A program made the translations under genes and the position numbers. Positions 1-5,648 of a stretch of DNA of 5,648 nucleotides are shown here, piece by piece. How positions within the stretch are numbered: position 1 is the first letter of the stretch; the number at the start of each line of letters is the position of its first letter. Below the pieces are notes generated by a model. The model searched no databases. It saw nothing but the letters and a program-made list of their open reading frames with translations, and had not been told where the DNA came from. Source of the DNA: an uncultured Porphyromonadaceae bacterium. Lineage in GTDB: Bacteria; Bacteroidota; Bacteroidia; Bacteroidales; Muribaculaceae. The DNA is taken from NCBI GenBank assembly GCA_900554265.1, contig USGZ01000132.1:1-5648 (forward strand). Direction: 5' to 3'.

Positions 1-172
1 TGATTCGCGCGGCCTCGCTCTTTTTTCTTTCCTTTTTTCTTCTTCCTTTTTGCTTCTTTAGCTCTTCGCTTTTCTTTCTTCTTCTTCTTCCCTTTTCTTT
101 TTCCCTTTTGTTCTTCTGTCCCCTTTTGTTCTTCTGTCCCCTTTTGTTCTTCTGTCCCCTTTTGTACTTCTG
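1..172. other. Polypyrimidine / polypurine tract, no convincing gene
   Basis: This gene-free stretch follows yggS. It is almost pure C and T on the plus strand, so the yggS transcript would be almost pure A and G here. Two blocks contain no purine at all on the plus strand: 18-51 (34 bases) and 69-109 (41 bases, rich in CTT triplets). The part from 103 onward is an 18-bp tandem repeat listed separately. On the minus strand two frames stay open to the window edge and would encode Lys/Arg/Glu-rich peptide, but purine-rich DNA rarely forms stop codons, so this is weak evidence of coding. The third frame ends at a TAA at 58-60. No start codon, terminator hairpin or RNA gene was seen. Long homopurine strands can form triplex DNA, which is a general property and not shown here. 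Confidence 0.85.
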
Positions 173-174
173 TC
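103..174. repeat. Four tandem 18-bp repeats reaching into the yggS stop codon
   Basis: The plus-strand unit CCCTTTTGTTCTTCTGTC occurs four times head to tail at 103-120, 121-138, 139-156 and 157-174. The first three copies are identical. The fourth differs by one base (T to A at 166). The last two bases of copy four are part of the yggS stop codon (173-175). As the unit is 18 bases, gain or loss of copies would not change reading frame. There is no spacer between units, so this is a minisatellite, most easily explained by replication slippage. I see no sign of a protein-binding or CRISPR function. Confidence 0.97.
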
Positions 175-856
175 AGTATTCGCGGGGGCCGAAGATGGCG
201 GTGCCGATACGGACGAGGGTGCTGCCTTCGGCGATGGCGAGGCGGTAGTCGCCGCTCATGCCCATGGATACGATGTCGAAGCCGCGGAGGTCGGGGGCCA
301 GGTCGAGGGCCTGGCGTCGGCAGTCGGCAATCTGCCGGAAGTCCGCGGCGACGCGGGCGGTATCGTCTGTATTGGAAGCCATGCCCATTATGCCGCAGAT
401 GTGCGTGGCCTCAAGGCTGCGGAAGGCGCCGGCGCGGAAGAATTCGGCGAATTCCTCGGGGGAGAATCCGAACTTGGTTTCTTCCCGGGCCACATGTACC
501 TGCAGGAGAACGCGGGAAATGATGCCCAGGTGCTTGCTTTCGGCGTCAATGGCCTGCAGGAGCCTGACGGAATCGACGCTCTCGATGAGGGCCACGCGCC
601 GCGAGGCCAGCAGCTGGCGCACCTTGTTGGTCTGCAGGTGGCCGATGAAGTGCCACTGCGTGTCGTCGGGCATCAGGGGAATCTTGGCGCAGAGTTCCTG
701 CACGCGGCTCTCGCCGAACTTGCGCTGGCCGGCGTCGTAGGCCTGGCGCAGCTCCCCGGCGGGGTGGAATTTGGAAACCGCGACAAGCTCCACCCCCTCG
801 GGGAGAGTGGAGCGGACGGCCTCGAGCCGCCGGCGGACGGTATCGTCGCAGTCCAT
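173..856 (-). CDS. yggS: YggS/PLPBP-family pyridoxal 5'-phosphate homeostasis protein
   Basis: This 227-residue protein has the full length of the cytosolic YggS/PROSC family. These proteins resemble the N-terminal barrel of alanine racemase, bind pyridoxal 5'-phosphate (PLP), and buffer or deliver the cofactor; no catalytic reaction is established. The PLP lysine is K29 in VAVSK, near the N-terminus as expected. Other family signatures are FGESRVQE (47-54), WHFIGHLQTNK (68-78), GIMGMAS (155-161), SMGMSGDY (197-204) and the phosphate-binding end GSTLVRIGTAIFG (211-223). The protein ends in GPREY, a normal family end, so the TGA stop looks genuine. The ATG at 854-856 lies 7 bases after the DUF4494 stop. 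No strong ribosome-binding site is visible, which is usual in Bacteroidetes. It is probably the second gene of a two-gene operon. The identification is secure. Confidence 0.96.
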   Translation of the reverse strand: MDCDDTVRRRLEAVRSTLPEGVELVAVSKFHPAGELRQAYDAGQRKFGESRVQELCAKIPLMPDDTQWHFIGHLQTNKVRQLLASRRVALIESVDSVRLLQAIDAESKHLGIISRVLLQVHVAREETKFGFSPEEFAEFFRAGAFRSLEATHICGIMGMASNTDDTARVAADFRQIADCRRQALDLAPDLRGFDIVSMGMSGDYRLAIAEGSTLVRIGTAIFGPREY

Positions 857-863
857 GGCGTCG

Positions 864-1298
864 TCAGTCTACGACCTTCATCCTGTAGACGTCCATCAGG
901 GGTGTCTCGGCGATCTGGACGATTTCGTAGTCGGCCATAGTGCCTTCCATGCCCTTGAGGAAGTTCTCGAGGGCTTCCTTGAAGTTGGAGGCCTGGACGA
1001 GAATCTGACTTACGGCTCGCTTTTCCTTTGCGGTCTTCTCGTCGATGGTGATGAAGGCCACCTTGACCATATACCAGCGGTCGGCGCCGTCGTTGAAGAA
1101 AATTTCGGCGATTTTGGTGCGCTTTACGGCGTCGACGGAGAATTCGCCGCTGATGAAGGGGCGCTGCTCCTCGGTGATGCGGGCCTCGGCCTCGGTGAAG
1201 CTGAGGGCATCCACCAGGTAGGGCTCGGAGACTATCTTTACCGAGCCGTTTTCCTGAGTCTTATCGTATTTTACTTTGCATTCAAACCAGTTTGCCAT
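864..1298 (-). CDS. DUF4494 domain-containing protein
   Basis: This 144-residue protein is covered almost end to end by DUF4494, a conserved family of unknown function from Bacteroidetes. Family-like features, recognised from memory, are the start MANWFECKVKYDK, the segment EPYLVDALSFTEAEAR (about 25-40), ISGEFSVD (about 49-56), DRWYMVKVAFITIDE (about 73-87), and the C-terminal part GTMADYEI with ETPLMDV. There is no signal peptide or membrane segment, and the mix of charged residues suggests a small soluble cytoplasmic protein. It is the first gene after a good Bacteroidales promoter and lies 7 bases upstream of yggS, so the two are probably co-transcribed. That suggests a shared physiological setting but gives no specific function. 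The ATG at 1296-1298 has no clear Shine-Dalgarno sequence; the leader before it is AT-rich. Confidence 0.93.
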   Translation of the reverse strand: MANWFECKVKYDKTQENGSVKIVSEPYLVDALSFTEAEARITEEQRPFISGEFSVDAVKRTKIAEIFFNDGADRWYMVKVAFITIDEKTAKEKRAVSQILVQASNFKEALENFLKGMEGTMADYEIVQIAETPLMDVYRMKVVD

Positions 1299-1334
1299 TG
1301 TCTATAAGCGGTTTTAAGAGGAAATTAATATAAT

Positions 1335-1359
1335 CCGCGGAGCCGCCGGGCGGACGCGG
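1335..1359 (-). other. GC-rich hairpin in the DUF4494 leader
   Basis: Read on the minus strand, a CCGCG arm at 1355-1359 can pair with CGCGG at 1335-1339. Inside it a CCGC/GCGG stem closes a three-base loop, giving an imperfect 25-base hairpin. It lies about where transcription from the predicted promoter would start, and AT-rich sequence follows it instead of a true T-run. It could be a weak terminator for the terminase transcript, a 5' leader structure for the DUF4494 mRNA, or chance in GC-rich DNA. I cannot decide between these. Confidence 0.35.
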
Positions 1360-1363
1360 AGTG

Positions 1364-1395
1364 CAAAATTAGCAAATTTCGGGGCGGCAATCAAG
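1364..1395 (-). promoter_or_regulatory. Bacteroidales-type promoter for DUF4494-yggS
   Basis: On the minus strand TAATTTTG (1364-1371) matches the Bacteroides -7 consensus TAnnTTTG exactly. A CTTG at 1392-1395 lies 20 bases upstream, within the usual 19-21 base spacing, and fits the -33 element TTTG with one mismatch. Transcription would start near 1357-1360, leaving a leader of about 60 bases before the DUF4494 ATG. The -33 box overlaps the TGA stop of the terminase gene (1391-1393), so the housekeeping pair has its own promoter packed against the phage gene. This is a consensus match only, with no direct evidence of activity. Confidence 0.6.
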
Positions 1396-3280
1396 CGCTG
1401 CGCTCACAATTAGTTTTAAAAACGCCGGATTTGAAATCCAGGGAGCGCATGGCGGCGACCTGACTGCTGGAGGCCAGGTGTACGGCCATGGCGCGGGTAA
1501 TGAGAATGTCGTCGTGATAGCCGGGCAGGGCGCCGTAGCTGCCGTCGGTGTCCTGTGTGTAGGTCATCAGTTCGTCGCAGGCGGCATTGTCTCGCTCGAT
1601 GTAGGCATGGGTACGTACGGCCTCGACCAGGGCGGCCACGAGCATGCTCTTTGTCTGGCGGTTGGTGTGGAATCCGAGGCGGCGCTCGCGCTGCTGAGTG
1701 GCGCGGTCGTAAGTCTCGCGGCGGTAGAGGCGAGGATAGATGCGGCTGAGGCGGTTGAGCATGAAGAGGCTGGCGTCGTCGCCGGCTTCCTCGCCGCTGC
1801 TGCGCTCGCGCTCGAGGGAATTGCTTTCGACAACCAGGAGGGCGCTGTTGTAGTACCTGGCGATAGCTGCGGCGGTGTCGGCGAGGAGGTAGTGCTCGCA
1901 GTGGCCGCGCCATTGCCCGACGACTTCCATCGGGCCCCCGTCGGGCGAGAGCCTCATCACGCATATCACGCTCCAGTCAGCCCGCGCCGAGCGGCCGCCG
2001 ATGTCGACGGTCACCAGGAAACTCTGGCCGCACTCCGGATACTCCCACAGGCTGAAGCAGCCCTTGGGGTCCTCCTCGAACTCTGGACGGGCGGGACAGC
2101 GGATTTCGCCGCGTAGGGGAGTCCGGCAGTCGCGGCGCATATCCTCGATATCGGCCACGGCGAAGACGCTGCGGGTGGTGCTGGCGAAGGCTTCGGTGTC
2201 CGTTGTCGGGAATTCGGCGTGCAGAACTTCCGGGGAGCTGTATTCGCGGGATTTCTGGCGGTACCAGTTGATCTGGTCGAGGTCGAGGCCCATGTGCCAG
2301 AGGCGCCGCTCGTACTCGTCCATGCTCTCAGCGAAGGCCGCGCGGTCGCCGTCGGGGAGGGGCAGGGTATAGAGGTCGAGGTAGTACCAGGGAACGAATA
2401 CGGCGTGCTTGTCGCCCTTGCCGTCCTTGCAGCGCAGCCACTCGCTGTGGAAATAGTTGCCGACGCCGTTGGCCGTCGACTCCATCACCACTACCGAATA
2501 GGGCACCAGCGGCACCGAACCGCAGACGGCGCGGACGCAGTCCTCGGGGCTCTTGTTGCCGGTATCGGTGAAGAAGGCCATCTCGCTGATGTGGGCCATC
2601 GAGATATCGGAGCCGCGGATTGCGTCGAGGTTCTCGTAGCTGCCTATGGTTACGCGGCAGTCGCGTCCGGCAATCATGCGGACGTTCTGCGAGCGTTCGT
2701 AGCATCGGAACTCGGGGCGCACGCCGTCGGGCCAGTGTTCCTCCGGGTAATCGTCCAGGGCGCGGGAGTACATGCCGCGGATGCCGGCGGCGCTGTCCTT
2801 TACGTGGGCGATTATCACGGAGTTCCAGAACTTGCGGTGGATGCATTGGATCCAGGCCATGTAGAACTGAATCAGGGTGCTGCCGCCCCACTGGCGCGCC
2901 TTGAGCAGAATCATGCGTATGGGCCGGCCGGCCAGGCGGTCGGACTCCAGCACGCGCAGCACGTGGAGCTGGGCGCGGTTGAGTACGAACGGAACCATCT
3001 CCGGTCTTGTCTTATGCTTGATTCTTATGGCGGTAGCTGCCCAGAACTCGAAATCGTGGCGCAGGCGCAGCTTCACCCAAAGTTCGGGGTCCGTTTTCGC
3101 CGCCTCGAACTCCGGGTCGGCGAACATGCTCTCCGGCACCCACTGGCACTTGGGCTTGACCGGGGCCATCGCGAAGCGGCGCCCCTGTTCGCAGCGGCCC
3201 ACGATGGGGTCGCGGGGCCCGTCGTGGAGGCGGGCCTCGCGCCGGACCTTGTCTTCCCTGAGTATTTCGGCGGTAGTCAT
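1391..3280 (-). CDS. terL: Phage terminase large subunit (ATPase-nuclease packaging motor)
   Basis: This 629-residue protein has the two-domain layout of large terminases, which drive phage DNA into the prohead with ATP and cut it with a C-terminal RNase H-like nuclease. The ATPase domain shows a Walker A-type motif KARQWGGST (127-135), a Walker B region SMAHISEMAFF (227-237) with likely catalytic E233, and a coupling motif ESTANG (267-272). The nuclease domain shows VDIG (D426) followed by D435, a beta strand LLVVES with E485, and YHDD (H589, D590, D591), the expected set of metal-binding acids. Length is at the upper end of normal. Nothing is truncated, so the enzyme could be active. The start ATG overlaps the upstream stop as ATGA (3277-3280), suggesting translational coupling. 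Oddly, no small terminase, portal or protease gene follows; the next genes downstream are host housekeeping genes. The family call is firm, the phage type unknown. Confidence 0.94.
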   Translation of the reverse strand: MTTAEILREDKVRREARLHDGPRDPIVGRCEQGRRFAMAPVKPKCQWVPESMFADPEFEAAKTDPELWVKLRLRHDFEFWAATAIRIKHKTRPEMVPFVLNRAQLHVLRVLESDRLAGRPIRMILLKARQWGGSTLIQFYMAWIQCIHRKFWNSVIIAHVKDSAAGIRGMYSRALDDYPEEHWPDGVRPEFRCYERSQNVRMIAGRDCRVTIGSYENLDAIRGSDISMAHISEMAFFTDTGNKSPEDCVRAVCGSVPLVPYSVVVMESTANGVGNYFHSEWLRCKDGKGDKHAVFVPWYYLDLYTLPLPDGDRAAFAESMDEYERRLWHMGLDLDQINWYRQKSREYSSPEVLHAEFPTTDTEAFASTTRSVFAVADIEDMRRDCRTPLRGEIRCPARPEFEEDPKGCFSLWEYPECGQSFLVTVDIGGRSARADWSVICVMRLSPDGGPMEVVGQWRGHCEHYLLADTAAAIARYYNSALLVVESNSLERERSSGEEAGDDASLFMLNRLSRIYPRLYRRETYDRATQQRERRLGFHTNRQTKSMLVAALVEAVRTHAYIERDNAACDELMTYTQDTDGSYGALPGYHDDILITRAMAVHLASSSQVAAMRSLDFKSGVFKTNCERSA

Positions 3281-5432
3281 AGAATCAGGGCGCAGAGTTC
3301 AAAATCCTCGGCATCGCCGGCGAGTTCCAGGCGCAGGCGGCGGTGCGGACGCGAGTAAAGGGGCATGACCAGCGGGCTGCGCAGGTCGCCGCTGAAGGAG
3401 GCGCCGACAATAGGCTCGCTCCGGCCCGCGCCGCCTATGGCGCAGAGGCTTACGCTGCCGTCGACGAGCCTTCCGCGGGCGCGGACCTCGAGGCGGCGCG
3501 GCAGGAAGGGGGCGCCGGCGGCAGGCTCGAATTCCCATACGCCGCGGACGGAGGCGCTGCGGTCGTCGGCCTCGCGGGCCAGCGAGAGGACCTTGTCGCC
3601 GACGACGAGCACCGGATCGGCGCCCTGCATGCAGGCTTTGGCACCGGCCAGCTCGGGACGGAGGAACACGCGGTCGAAATCCGCGCACCAGGTGGCGCAG
3701 CCGTCGGTGCCGGTGGCCGTGAGCTCGCGGGCGGCTCCGTTCCAGGCCAGGGAGGTGAAGGAGCCGGTCATTATTTCGCGTACCTTGCGGCGCTCCGTGG
3801 CGACGAACACCACCGCTCCGGCCAGGGCGGCGTAGACTCCGTCGGTGCCCGCGGCAAGGCAGTCCGGGCCACCGGCGGCGCGCGTATCGAGGGTGCGGAG
3901 GGCTATGCTGCGGCGGCCGGCGCCGACGCCCACCGATACCAGCCCGGCGGCGCCGGCGGCCACGAAGCGGCAGCGGCCGAACTCCCAGGCGCTGTCGGGC
4001 TGCGGCATAGTACAGAGGGCCTCGACCCGCGCCGGCAGCCGCACATATGCGTCCGGACGCGAGGGACTTGTGGCAGGAGCGAGGGCTATATATTCCGGTA
4101 GATGGAGGTCGGCACTGGCCGTATCGACGATTATCGAGGCCGATGATTCGGGCAGCCCGAAGGGCTTTAGGTCGGCAGCCACGAAGCAGGCGCGGCGCCC
4201 CGAGGCATCGGGCGCCAGGGCGAAGCTGCGGCTGCGCGTGCGGCCGCCGGACTGGACGGTGAGGGTCATCGAGGTTGCGTCGGGCGAAGGATAGCTCAGC
4301 ACCGGGCCGAACTTCGAGGGCGCGCCGGAGGAGTATTCGGCGCTGAAAGTCACGCCTTTGGCCGAGTTGGCAAAATTCACGGTGCAGATTGCGCGCCAGG
4401 ATTTATCGGAACTGTCGGCGGCGAAGACAGCCGGATTCCAGCCCTTGAAGCGGCGTACGGTGACGTCGCCCCATGCCACTGTCGAGGCCGCTTCGGCGCG
4501 GCAGACGGCGGTGAAACTGTGGGGAGGTGCGAGGAGTACGTCGAGCAGCGTCGGAGCTTTCGGCGCCTTTGCCAGTGCGGCTGTCAGCGCCTCGGCTTCC
4601 TCGGCGGGGCTTTCGGTGCCGTGGTGATAGATGGCGAAAACCGAGGCGACGGCAGCGAAGGGCGAGGCGATGCGGGTATTGACCCGACAGAGGGATTCGG
4701 CGGCGCCGAGAATACGGCGTACGCGGCCCTCCAGGCCGCTGCCCGGCCCGAGGCCGCGGCCATAGCCCGGCAGCGACACACGCAGAGCCGACCCGGCGGC
4801 GCGGACTGTTCCCGCGGCTGAGGCTCCGTCGGCGCAATAGGGGTGGATGCAGGGCGAGAGCAGAATCTCGGCCGCGCCGATTTCGGGATGCGCGCCGGCA
4901 TCGAACTGCACCTCTATGTTGAACACCGGCACGGCGACGGTATAGCCCGCGACGCTGCCGCTTTCGCGAACGGTGACGTCGACCGTTGGCGCGAAAAGCT
5001 GCGCCGGGCGCAGGAGTACGGGCGGAGTGTCGTAGAGATGCTCGCCGGCGGTGCCGTAATAGCGCGCGAAAGCCACCACCGGGGCGGCGAAAAGACCGTC
5101 GGCCCCGGCGGCGGAGCAGGCGCTGAGATAGGCCTCGGCGAAGTCGGCGACCAGGCGCTTGCGGTCGGGGCGCTCAGGGAGGTAAGACCGACATAAGCCG
5201 ACGAGAGGGCCCTGTCGCCGACCAGTACATCGCGCGTGCCGGCATCGAGGACCTTGAAGCGCACCGCCGGGACGCTATGTTCCGCCGGCGCCTCAGGAGC
5301 GGCCGCGGCGGGTATTTCCTGCGGCGAACCTACGGACCTGAGCACCACCCCTGCGGGTGTGCTTACCGGCCTGAGATTCTCCAGAAGCAGGCAATTCGCG
5401 GGCTCTACCTTGAAAGATGATTTATTATCCAT
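3277..5432 (-). CDS. Large prophage-type protein of unknown function, interrupted by a one-base frameshift
   Basis: The gene reads in two frames. Codons from the ATG at 5430-5432 (MDNKSSFKVEPANC) are convincing to about 5190. From about 5180 the protein-like frame is the other one and runs without a stop to TGA at 3277-3279. One added base would give about 718 residues; without it, the second frame alone gives 600 residues from a GTG at 5079. The sequence is Ala/Gly/Arg-rich with no signal peptide or clear membrane helix. NLRPVSTPAG and VLRSVGSP near the N-terminus, the YDTPPVLLRP segment just after GTG-5079, and a late TDGVYAA...VVFVATE stretch resemble, from memory, long proteins of Bacteroidetes prophages, some with propeller-like beta repeats. 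A virion or tail role is inference. It overlaps the terminase start by 4 bases and is probably co-transcribed with it. The longer start at 5498 is rejected because it lies inside the terminator hairpin. Confidence 0.78.
5160..5195 (-). other. Frameshift point within the large prophage-type gene
   Basis: Upstream of this stretch the plausible reading is ALSSAYVGLTSL, and downstream it is PERPDRKRLVADFAEAYL, one frame away. Adding one base, or removing two, joins them. Short homopolymers that could have lost a base are the G runs at 5167-5170 and 5177-5179 (C runs in the mRNA). Beyond the shift the first frame turns into Ser/Pro/Arg-rich nonsense-like sequence. The second frame is blocked upstream by a stop in the codon at about 5275-5277. 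No canonical X-XXY-YYZ slippery heptamer is present. A true mutation or a sequencing/assembly error both fit; programmed frameshifting looks less likely. Confidence 0.72.
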
Positions 5433-5460
5433 GATATTCACAGCTAAGTATAGAACAGCC

Positions 5461-5469
5461 GCAAATATA
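5461..5469 (-). promoter_or_regulatory. Possible -7 promoter element for the prophage-protein/terminase cassette
   Basis: The minus strand reads TATATTTGC, an exact match to the Bacteroides -7 box TAnnTTTG. It lies just after the terminator hairpin and 29 bases before the ATG at 5432, giving a short leader of roughly 20-25 bases. No TTTG or TTG is found at the usual 19-21 base spacing upstream, where the hairpin sits, so only half of the consensus is present. The position, between an upstream terminator and the first codon of the cassette, is what makes it plausible. Confidence 0.42.
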
Positions 5470-5476
5470 GGATAGC

Positions 5477-5518
5477 AAACGCCGGCGCTTATCTTCAATC
5501 GGATAAGCGCCGGCGTTT
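5477..5518 (-). terminator. Perfect 17-bp hairpin terminator, probably bidirectional
   Basis: Bases 5477-5493 (AAACGCCGGCGCTTATC) and 5502-5518 are exact reverse complements around an 8-base loop, TTCAATCG. The stem has a GC core, an A-rich 5' side and a T-rich 3' side, so it resembles a factor-independent terminator in either direction. It begins 12 bases past the stop codon of the gene entering from the right edge, as expected for that gene's terminator. The T-run on the minus strand is short (TTT, then GCTATCC), so termination that way may rely mainly on the strong stem. Confidence 0.8.
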
Positions 5519-5530
5519 TAACACAAGTTT

Positions 5531-5648
5531 TTATTCTTTCGGCCAGCTTATCAAGCAGACGTGTTCTGTGGCGGTCATGGTGCAGCCGTCGTGGTCCTCG
5601 CGGCCTTCGGTGGAGTAGCTCAGGTCCAGGGTCGTACCGGGGGTGAGG
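5531..5648 (-). CDS. C-terminal end of an unidentified protein (partial)
   Basis: Only the last 38 codons are inside the window; the gene begins beyond the right edge. The readable frame gives GTTLDLSYSTEGREDHDG, then CTMTATEHVCLISWPKE, and stops at TAA (5531-5533). The residue mix, with alternating polar and beta-prone residues, looks like genuine protein, and the gene is followed 12 bases later by a strong hairpin terminator, which supports it as a real gene end. I do not recognise the family. Its position just ahead of the terminase cassette makes a prophage gene possible, but the terminator between them argues for a separate transcript. Confidence 0.72.
   Translation of the reverse strand, partial: LTPGTTLDLSYSTEGREDHDGCTMTATEHVCLISWPKE

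Noticed and set aside
103..174. CRISPR array
   Set aside because: The 18-bp units are directly adjacent with no unique spacers, and no cas gene is present.
401..1307. Overlapping plus-strand open frames across yggS and DUF4494
   Set aside because: Both minus-strand genes are firm family matches; these frames are complementary shadows with no family resemblance.
1299..1390. Riboswitch or small RNA in the DUF4494 leader
   Set aside because: Only one short imperfect GC hairpin is present, with no recognisable aptamer core, so it is listed only as a low-confidence hairpin.
2219..3358. Long open frame of 379 codons on the plus strand
   Set aside because: It lies antisense to the terminase, whose motifs are unmistakable. 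Open antisense frames are common opposite GC-rich genes, and its Val/Ala/Gly/His-rich product has no recognisable domain.
5160..5195. Programmed -1 ribosomal frameshift
   Set aside because: The direction of shift fits, but there is no X-XXY-YYZ slippery heptamer and no clear downstream stem-loop. An indel or assembly error is simpler.
5433..5498. Upstream start at 5498 adding a hydrophobic segment resembling a signal peptide to the prophage-type protein
   Set aside because: That ATG sits in the loop of the terminator hairpin, and the extension would be encoded by the hairpin arm and the putative promoter. The ATG at 5432 is the better start.

Overview
The window looks like a GC-rich member of the Bacteroidales. 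The best pointers are a DUF4494 protein, a family essentially confined to Bacteroidetes, the lack of clear Shine-Dalgarno sequences before the starts, and two -7 boxes of the Bacteroides type (TAnnTTTG). The high GC content, roughly 60% by eye, would suit a Rikenellaceae/Alistipes-like genome, but the genus is only a guess. All convincing genes lie on the minus strand and are transcribed from right to left.

The right half (5648 down to 1391) is phage-derived. It starts with the 3' end of an unidentified gene that runs off the window. This is followed by a perfect 17-bp hairpin terminator, a putative promoter, and a two-gene cassette. The first cassette gene encodes a large, Ala/Gly-rich protein resembling the long uncharacterised proteins of Bacteroidetes prophages. 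It is readable only in two frames, with a one-base shift near 5160-5195. Its stop codon overlaps the start of the second gene (ATGA), which encodes a complete large terminase. The terminase has all its ATPase and nuclease signatures, so the packaging motor looks intact even though its upstream partner carries a frameshift.

The left half is ordinary chromosome. A 92-base gap after the terminase holds a good Bacteroidales promoter whose -33 box overlaps the terminase stop region. It drives a compact pair: DUF4494 and the pyridoxal-phosphate homeostasis protein YggS, 7 bases apart. The phage module therefore abuts housekeeping genes directly. After the yggS stop comes about 170 bases of polypyrimidine DNA (purine-rich in the mRNA), including four 18-bp tandem repeats that begin inside the stop codon.

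No tRNA, rRNA, CRISPR array, insertion sequence or integrase is visible. The most notable points are the terminase as the last gene of a two-gene unit next to host genes, the frameshift in its partner, and the repeat tract at the end of yggS. I see no clear evidence for a wholly new system.
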